A stretch of DNA of 64,000 nucleotides. It comes from Gnetum montanum. Lineage: Eukaryota; Streptophyta; Gnetopsida; Gnetales; Gnetaceae. Location of the stretch: contig MNCI01008331.1 of assembly GCA_015680685.1 (NCBI GenBank), forward strand, positions 62,001 through 126,000, given 5' to 3'. How positions within the stretch are numbered: position 1 is the first letter of the stretch; every line of letters starts with the position of its first letter. Below, one piece after another: positions 38,501 through 47,500 of the stretch. The notes beneath the pieces are model-generated. The model saw only the letters and a program-made list of their open reading frames with translations. It ran no database searches and was not told where the DNA came from. A program made the translations under genes and the position numbers.

Positions 38501-41500
38501 AGCTTGTGATTCTTAGGTTACAGGTTCAATTCTGACAGGTATGCTCATTCAATACACCACTATGTTGGCGGAAGCACACACACAACAGGGAAAGCCGCAG
38601 GAGCAGCAATTACGAGAGTGTGAGAAGTCGCAGGAGCAGCAATTACGAGAGTGTGAGAAGCCGCAGGAGCAGCCAATGGAGTGTGAGAAGCAACAGGGAA
38701 AGCCGCAGGAGCAGCCGCATGAGTGTGAGGGTCAGAGGAATGGAGGGGCAGAAGTTCAGACGGACGGGGGAGCAGGTAAACATGATGGGATGGCCCCCGG
38801 GGACGATGGGAGACACGTGCCCGGTGGAAACATCGAGGCCCACTCCCTGGCTGACCATACCCTACGCCTCCAAATCAACAAGCCCCCACTAGAGGGAGTC
38901 CGCACCATGCAACAGAGTCTCATTGGCCGCTTTGTCTCCCGGGGCACCTGCCCACAGCTGGACTTAATCCACTAGTGGACGCAAGAGCAGTGGAAGGTTG
39001 GTTTGGTGGTTGTTCAGAGTTTGTCCGAGGACCTACTCCTGTTCATCTTCCCATCTCAACAAGCCAGAGACTCAGTGCTGCTTGGAGGCCCATGGTTTTA
39101 CAAGGTTCGGGGGCTTCCTTTGACCACATGGCGACCCGGGGCCCATCGCGAGACCGACCTGTTTGCCCGGGCCCCGGTATGGATGCAAGTCTCTGAGATC
39201 CCGTGGGAACTATGGAACTTGGAGTTCCTGAAGAAAATCACGGGGCTCTTCAGAGACTTCATTGCTGCGTCACGCAATCGATGCAATGGATGGGGTTCGC
39301 CTGCTTCTGCGTCTAGCGCAGACTATCAGATAAGGACCTCATCCGGGAGGTCGTGTTGGAGCTACCTGGTGGGGAGGAAAGCCTTCAAGTCGAATTTGAG
39401 AACCTGGAAGTTGAGCCAAGCCTTAAGCGCAAAACGACGGCCCAAGAGGGCAAAACTAACGATTGTGCATGTCGCAGGAAGCCAAGACACCACCAGGAGG
39501 CAGACTTCCAAATTCAGAGGACGCGGCCACTGCGGCCACGAGCCCAAGCCAGGCACCTGTTCAAGGGGGGCGCCTAGGTCAAAATGGCTCGTAAGGGCCA
39601 GCTGCACCCATCGTCCAACCAACTGCACCCCCCCCCCCCCCCCCCCCCCCCCNNNNNNNNNNNNNNNNNNNNNNNNNNNNNNNNNNNNNNNNNNNNNNNA
39701 ACCCACACCACCACTGCCAACCCCCCCATCTCCATTAGCCACCGACCCCACGGGGCTTGGGATAGAGCTCCCCCACCTGGGCGAGTGGTTGAATGTGGTC
39801 AGGGGGAGCACCAAGACCTGTCGACTATAGGAGAAGGAACCCGCACCCGAGGACTCCGGGTGTAGCCCCGTGGTGCAGGACAGGGAGAGCTGACCCGAAC
39901 GACCGACTGAGAGCAGATCCAAGGGTAGACAGGCCCAACGGAATATTGACTTGGGATTGCAACAGACCCTCCGGGAGATCTACCAACGCCGCACCTCCGG
40001 ACACATATGAAAATTTTCAGCTGGAACTGTAGGGGACAGGGTACCCCCTATAAAAGAAATATCCTACACAGAATTGTCCAAGATGAAGATTGTGACATTG
40101 TTTGCCTTCAAGAGACCAAGTTGCAAGAGATGGAATCGCACCTTCGCCAATGGGAAGGTTGGAATACCCACGTGCACCCCTACCTAGGCCGAGCAGGTGG
40201 CCTCGCTATTTTGGCCCGCTACGCCATGATGCTCGTGGACACATCCCAATGGGCCATGACACATCTCGTGGACTGCGCCGCGTTTCAGGAGGATGAGGAG
40301 CTCTAGCAAATGGTGACACAGTGCGGCTGGTGTGAACCCCTACAGCGGTTGGTCAGGGACCTAGATATGGCTGATGACGCTTTCTTTGCTAACTGGCGCA
40401 ATGACCGGACCTATTTCCAAGGGCACGAGGTTACCATCACGGAATCCTAAATCGCCAGCTGTCTTGGGGCCCAGGCCACCAAAGAGGTCATCCTTCCTTC
40501 CACACGCGGTCTGCAGGAAGCGAAATTGTGTTTTGAAGGGCCCGTGCCATGCACACAAAGCCGTCAGGTGCCCAGATCCTCTCTACCCCGTCTTTGGGAC
40601 CGTGCAGCAAATTTGGTGGATAGATTTTTTGTCCAATCTGGCAACGGCTCCAAGCTCCAGGGCATACACTTTGTGTTTCTGCATTGCCTGAAATTTGGCT
40701 GCCAGGTTAACCTTCCCCATTTTTTCCTGGTGGCCCTTCAACTTAAACAACACGGCCGCCATTCGAGGTTAATCTTAGCCTTGTGGCGAGGGCCAAAACT
40801 CGTCGGCGTCCCATAGTGCCCCCCCGCGAGGGGCCCCCCCTGCTGGCCCCCTGGCTTCGACCAGCCAAGGGAACCGCTAGACCCTGCCGACAACAACCTT
40901 CATGTGGAAGCGACAGACCCAGCGGGAACGGCGCCCCCCCCCACCCCCCGCCAGCTGTGTCGAGCCGAAATCCCCCCCACCGGAAACCTCCGGACATAGC
41001 ATGAATTGGAACAAGGAGCTGCAACAGGCCACACAAAGGGCCGCAACCGAAGCGTGTGAGGCTGAACGACGGGAATGGAAGGCCAAATGGCACAACGCCG
41101 TTGCATAGGCCCGGGCCAACTTGGAGCCCCAGTTTTACGAACAGGAGCAGGAGAGGGTGAGGCAACAAGACCTCATGGCTGACACTGCCCAGGCCCGGTT
41201 AGTGGATGAAATCTGCGCCCAAGTGCGGGAAGAACTGCTACAGGAGGAAGCTGCCCAAAGGGAATGTGAAGAGGCGGAGCGGGCGGAACAGGAACACATG
41301 CAAGAGGAAGAGGAGCAACGACAGTGACAGCTCAATCAGGCACATGAGCACAGTGCTCGACAATGGCTTAGAGGGGGGTGGTGCCCATACCTTATCCTAG
41401 GCATCAGTTGTAATAGCTCCTGGGGTGAGCTCAGGCACCACATCCGCCAAACCTCGGCACGTTTCCATCCTGATGGGGGAACTTCACCGGTTGACCAAAA

Positions 41501-44500
41501 TAGGCGGGAGTCGGCCATGCAGGCCGCCAGTTTCATGGACACAGAGGACCACCAAAACACGTTGGACCTCCTTCATGAGCTGGAGCACCCACACTGCGCC
41601 TACCATTGACTGTCGACGAATCCCTAGGGGGGCTGTTGTTTCAGACCACGGGCGTTGCTTGCCCCCCCTGGTCGTTGTCATTTCTTCTTTTGCCTTTTGC
41701 CCCCCCTGGTCATCGTCGTTTCTTCTTTTGCCTTTTGCCCCCCTGGTCGTCGTCGTTTCTTCTTTTGCCCCCTGGTCATCATNTAAATAATTGAGCTCAT
41801 ATGAAGGTTCTTGATGGATACAAAAAGGCCAAAAATTGCAGGAATCTCAAAAGGTAAGCTTTTTGTTTGAAGAGGTAAGCTGTGGATGAAGCATTCAGAA
41901 GACATTGAAGAAGTAAGCTGTGAATGAACCACATAACAAATTTTGAAGGTAAAAAGACTGTCAGTTATAATGCTATAGATAACCAATAACTACAGAAAAT
42001 TGATTTAGCAAAAGACCACAATTAGTGAACTGAAAGTAAGTCATGTGTGTATCCAACCAAACAAGATGTAGTGTCAACAGTAACTAATGTGATTGTGATC
42101 TGGTCTGATATGGACAATTAATACCCTCAAAAGAAAAATATAATTTACAGACAACAAATATGTTGTGTATAATGCCTTCCATCTGGAACAAATCCACAAT
42201 ACTCATTTGTAATACTCATCACAATAATAACAAAAACTATGGTAGTTTATCCTAATATTTGTTAACAAAAATAATCTATGTTGGCAACTGATGCACCATC
42301 TAGTAGTTAACACGTATCCATGCATAGGATTAATTCAAAACTAAGTTTTTACCTCTCTCTCTCCTGACTCTTGCCCATATGATGGCAAAACTAACTTCAC
42401 AATGCTATCATCCTCCAAGAGAAACCATGAAAATGGGCCAATATTACACATCAAAGGTAGCTAACAAAGATCAATTTTATTTTATTAGTTTCCATTCAGT
42501 CATTACTTGTCCTTCAGCATACATACGTAAGTGAATATCAAAAAGATCATTCAGTAGAAAAGCTTTACAACCTTCAGTATTTCATTGATAACTCACATAA
42601 CCCATTGAACTTGAACCTATGAGTTGTACGATGTAACCAATGAGCTACATTATACTGAAAAGTTTAATTTCAAGGAATATAAAATTACAAATATACATGA
42701 GTAAAAAATTTATTTTTTGGGCACATTATCACGAGATTGTTCTTCCATTATATGTATTTTTTAAAAGATAGTAATTTTGTGTGTTTTTTTCTGAACCCAC
42801 AATTAACAAAAGAAATACTCTAATCACACGCTCAACCCCCTTTGCAGATTACAACCAAGCTACCAAAAGTTCCATTGCACATGATCAATTAGGAATTTCA
42901 TTCTCATTATGTTGTTTTAGTGCTTTAATGGATTGCCTCCAAGGATTACAAGATGTGGCCTATAGATAAGTAATGCTTCTATAAAGAGTTGTACCACGAT
43001 TAAGTTTCTAGAAACCAATACTTCAATACAGCAATTAGTTAAAATGCCACCGCAAAAGTTCTTTAAACTTTTAATGAACTTCTTGCACATTCCCCAATGC
43101 CCACAAATGTGAAGAAATAAACAGCTTAAAAATATAAAATGAAAACATATTACATCACTTTATATGCCAAATGTTGTCCTCACCTTTATGTGCAGATGAC
43201 AAATAATCAAGAAGAATCTTGCCTGCTGATTGTGGGATCATAACTACTGGAATTTTAATGTTCAGAGAAGTATCGTTCTCTGTGCATACCATTTTATACA
43301 AGTCTGCATTTAAATAAATGAAAGTCTTTTAGAAAGGAAACTGAAATTGTTGAAAGTAATATTTAAAGATCATTATATCGCTTATTGCCAACCCCATCAG
43401 AAGACAAACAACAGAAAATGCAACAACATTTGATCTCCTAACATATAATTTTCTTTAAAAGAATTGATGATTGCTACTAGAGTAGAAAAGTCAAAAAAAT
43501 AAAATAAAATCTGCATCAGCACCTTCTTTGTCATTCATCACAAGCAAAGCCAAAGCTCCACCTATCTGTGCAAATTTGGCCTTTGTTGTGAAAGTACAAT
43601 CCCCACGTCTAGAAAGTGCAGCATGTCCAACTAGCTGTAAAGGCAGTCATACATAAATTCTCAAAACAAAACTAGACAGACACATGAAATATACAAGTAG
43701 TCTGAAATATAGAACAAACACACAATGTTGCGTTAGCCTCTTGTTGATAATATCAAGTATCACAAGATACTCTTTGTTTTGTTTGCCATACGGATTATAT
43801 TATGTTATGGTTACCTATATGATTTCTACTTACAGATTATGTTTATTATTTTGTTTTTGCTACTAGCTTATCACTGTTACAACATAATGTTATTTTTTGT
43901 TGTCCATATGAAAGACAAGACACGTATGCTTCTCAACAAATTAGACGGTTTGCCCAGAGAGAGAGAGAGAGATTTGATCTTGGATTCACACATTTTCACA
44001 AGGTGTTTGCAGAAGTATAATCAGTTGATCCCAATTTGTGTTCAAATTAATATGAGAATCAAAAATAAAAAGAGCGAGGAGCCAAAAGGTAGCTGGTGTA
44101 GAGTATGAAAGGGTAGTTTGAGGATATGCTTTTCTTGATCTTTTTTAGTATCAATTTCTTTTTCAACTATATGAACATGCTAAAAAATTGTTGTCATAGA
44201 CCACAAACCCATTATTGATAGACAATGATTTCATGTCCTTTATTCTTGTAACACTAGCAATTCTTTTCTCTAGCTTAAAATCATAGATATTAATGTTGGA
44301 GTAGATATCAATACCAACACTACCAGCCACAAAACTATTCAAGAAGTTTCTAGACAACTGGAGAATATGTCCAGGTTTAATGAACCTTGGGTTAAATTGC
44401 AAGCAACTACATGTGTAAACTAAGATAAAGGGTAATGGAATTGATTGCATTAGTGTTTGCCCTAGTTTGGTAAGAGCTCAAAACTTGCTCTTAGTTCCCC

Positions 44501-47500
44501 CTCCTTTCTGTTATTGCTTCAAATGTGTGGTTGCTTTTGTTCTTGTTGTGCAAATCTGTGGTGCTACTATTTGATTCTAATTGCAGAATTTGTTACAGTT
44601 AATGGCCCCTAACAGTGGTATTGAAGCCTATGTGATTTAACATTGATGATGAGGTATGGGTGTTGCTGCAAAGCAAAAGAATGCAAGATGTAAATTTATT
44701 TACTAATTAGTCAAATTTAGGCTAGTGTAATGAGTGTTGATACAAAGGATAGCTTCGCTGGTAGTCTACAAAGGTTTGCTACAAATGACGGCTTCACACC
44801 GATAAATAATAAGCTCATGTATAGCATTGAGGTAAGATATGACTATGACAGGCACGTTGGACACAGTGGTGATATTACTGACATTCACAGTCTTCAAACT
44901 TAGTAAGCAAGAGTTTCAGCCTACAAAGCAGCTCAACACTAAAGTTATTGGAATTTCAAAGGCTTTGGCAGCATTGCCTACAAAATTACCTCGTGAATGG
45001 CAACAGACGAGGTCACCATTGTGGTGGCTTTTGACACTAACTCGATCAATGAGGACTATCATGAATGTGATGCTAAATCTTATAGCTCTATTTAACTGGT
45101 AAATATAACCTTGTTGTAAGAATCAGCCATTGATAATTAACAGGTTCTTTTTAAACAGTTTTGTGGTATCTATTTTTATTGTAGAAGTGATGTCTGTATA
45201 ATGTTTTATATTTTTGAGATCCTTCTAAAAGCATAACTTCAAGATGTTTCTAGATTATAACATGGCTTTGCCTATTTCAGGGTTGAATCCTTAGGCCATT
45301 TTATGTAAACATTTCACTTGTATTGATTAAACAATAAGAGTTTGGCTTCTCTAGTAGAGGTTTCCTTCTTTTCTTGAGGGTCTTAACATGTGAATTTTTT
45401 TATTTTTATTTTTAAATCAAACTGGCATCCCAAATCTCTTATTTGTCATTTGTATCAGCTATTATTATGGTCTCTCTCCCCAATGCTCCATTGTAATCTC
45501 TCTCTCTCTCTCTCTCTCCATGCTCCATTGTTGTCTCCAACATTGTGCCGTTGTTGTTTATCTCCAAAATTGTGATATCAAGGTTCAGGTTCACAAGCAC
45601 CCAGCTAAACCCCAACAATGAAAAAAGTGTAGTAGGAGCTGTAAGAGTTCTGCAAAATCATGTTGAATTCAGGAGTATTGTGTGTCTATGTAGTATAGCC
45701 ATAGTTGTAGAAGTTGTCGGTAGTGAGAGTAGCACAAACAGTGAAGGGGAAGGGTATGCTTTGGTGTCAGGGACAACAACACTATTGGTTTCAACTAGTT
45801 GTCACGGCTCCATGGCTAAGTGTGACTACAAGTCATGTTAAAAGTTGTTCTTAACCACACATCAAAAGGAACTCACGGTTTTGCAAGACAGGTTGTTCTT
45901 GCAAGTTCATTGGTGCTTTGCAAAACAAATTGTTCTTGCAAAGCTCATTGCTATTTTTGCAAGATAGGTTTCTCTTGCAAGTTCAATGCTATGTGCACAA
46001 CAAAATCTTCTTTTGGGGTTCTTTGGTGTCTTCATATCATGGGTTTCTCCTACAGGTCCATTGTAGTTTCACATGGTTCATTGTTCGTTTGATATGCTGG
46101 ATTGTTCTTGCGAGTGCATTATTGTTTCATAGGACAAATTGTTCTTGCAGGTCCGCCATTGTTTTGCAGGACAAATTGTTCTTGCAAGGTTGGCTTTGCA
46201 AGATGCATTACTCTTGCAAGTCCATTGCTGTTTGCAGAACAGATTGGTCTTGAGGGTCCGTTGCCAAGATGCATTGTCGTACTTGTATTCTTAAATGTGA
46301 TATGCAATTCAATAGTCCACAAGTTAAAAAATGGAATCTAAATTAAGGTAGTGTATTCCCAAGTTTGTACCTCATGTTTGCATTAAGGGGACAATTGTTG
46401 GAATAGATAACAATGCCACCAGTATTAGCCATTAAGCTTTTCTGGAAGTTTGTAAACAATTGGAGAATTTGTCCATATTTAATGAATCCTGGGTTATCTT
46501 ATAAGCAACCACATATATAAAATAAAACAAAAGGTAATGGAATTGATTGTCTATGTGTTTGCCCTTATTTGGTAGGATCTTGGGACTTACTTTTAGTTCC
46601 TTACCTTCCCATTGTGGCTTTAGATATGTGGTTAGTTTTGTTTTCATTGCACTAATCCATTGTGCTAACATTTGTTTCCAAAACCATTATATCTTACCTG
46701 ATTGTGCATTTTACTTACCCTGTCAACAGATTCAACATTTATAAAACAAAAATCAAAAGAAAACTCAACTGCTAGCATTATTGCATAAGTAAACAAAATC
46801 ACTAAGGAAGAACCAATTGACAAAGCACTCAAAAACTGAACCTATCTTTGTTTTCTGATGTGGTTAAACACAGCAATCAAGAAGAAGCCACAATAATCTG
46901 TTTATAGGTATGGAAACACACACATACTTGTTTGGTAGAGTTCGTGCAGCAAGTGAGTGGATCCGTTTCAACAACGGACATCATAGACATTTTATCTGCA
47001 TTACTTGGCAAAAGGGTGCCAAACCTGGCACTTAAACCAACAATGCTGTTTTTTCTCTCTTTTCCATCTATCCAATACTTAATCTTGACCTGAATTAAAA
47101 AAAAACATTGGTAAAGGTGAATTATTTTAAGAAAATGCTATATGAATAAATAAAAATCAAGAAGAAACTGATGCTTAAATTAAAGAGAATAACGTAACGT
47201 AACTTGATGGAGCCAATTAAGAGGGAAATGATCCAAATGAAACAGAATAAGCATTATACTTCTGAAAATTAGAATCAAGTTCGATCAAATTATGATGTTA
47301 GGTTTTGTATTTTGAACCAACTACAGTTTCAAATAACTCAGAATTTATCACCGTAAATGTATTTTACACACTAAGAACAATATAATCTATGACAGGCCAA
47401 ACCAGCCACTGAAAAATGCCAAATGAAATACAGATTACAAAGCACAAGCTAAACATTTTATTGACCTTTTCCTTCATAATTCAACATAACGCACTACTGC

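Larger units (their letters stand above)
36168..43183 (-). other. SPPL intron 4 (7.0 kb)
   Basis: It carries the copia reverse-transcriptase remnant, a tRNA-like motif at 38.46-38.53 kb, the GC-rich LINE-derived block with Ns (38.54-41.78 kb), and a tRNA-like motif on the minus strand at 42.60-42.66 kb. Its true length is uncertain because of the N run. Confidence 0.7.
44294..46681 (+). mobile_element. Non-autonomous copia-like LTR element with minisatellite
   Basis: The 5' LTR (44294-44614, 321 bp) starts TGTTGGAGTAG and ends CCCCTAACA. One base on is the primer site TGGTATTGAAGCC (44616-44628), close to the tRNA-Met type TGGTATCAGAGCC. The internal part of about 1.8 kb has no recognised gag or pol and contains a CT run and a minisatellite. 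A purine tract (TTAAGGGGACAA) precedes the 3' LTR, which begins TGTTGGAATAG at 46396 and breaks off near 46681. LTR similarity is moderate, so the insertion is old. It is antisense to the host gene. Confidence 0.72.
43635..46927 (-). other. SPPL intron 2 (3.3 kb)
   Basis: Mostly occupied by the minisatellite-bearing LTR element described below. It also has a GA microsatellite at 43956-43972. Confidence 0.75.

Noticed and set aside
38460-38532. Functional tRNA gene
   Set aside because: Only box A/B-like blocks are present; acceptor and anticodon stems do not pair.
38643-38947. Minus-strand open frames across LINE ORF1
   Set aside because: Shadows of the repeat-rich plus-strand frame.
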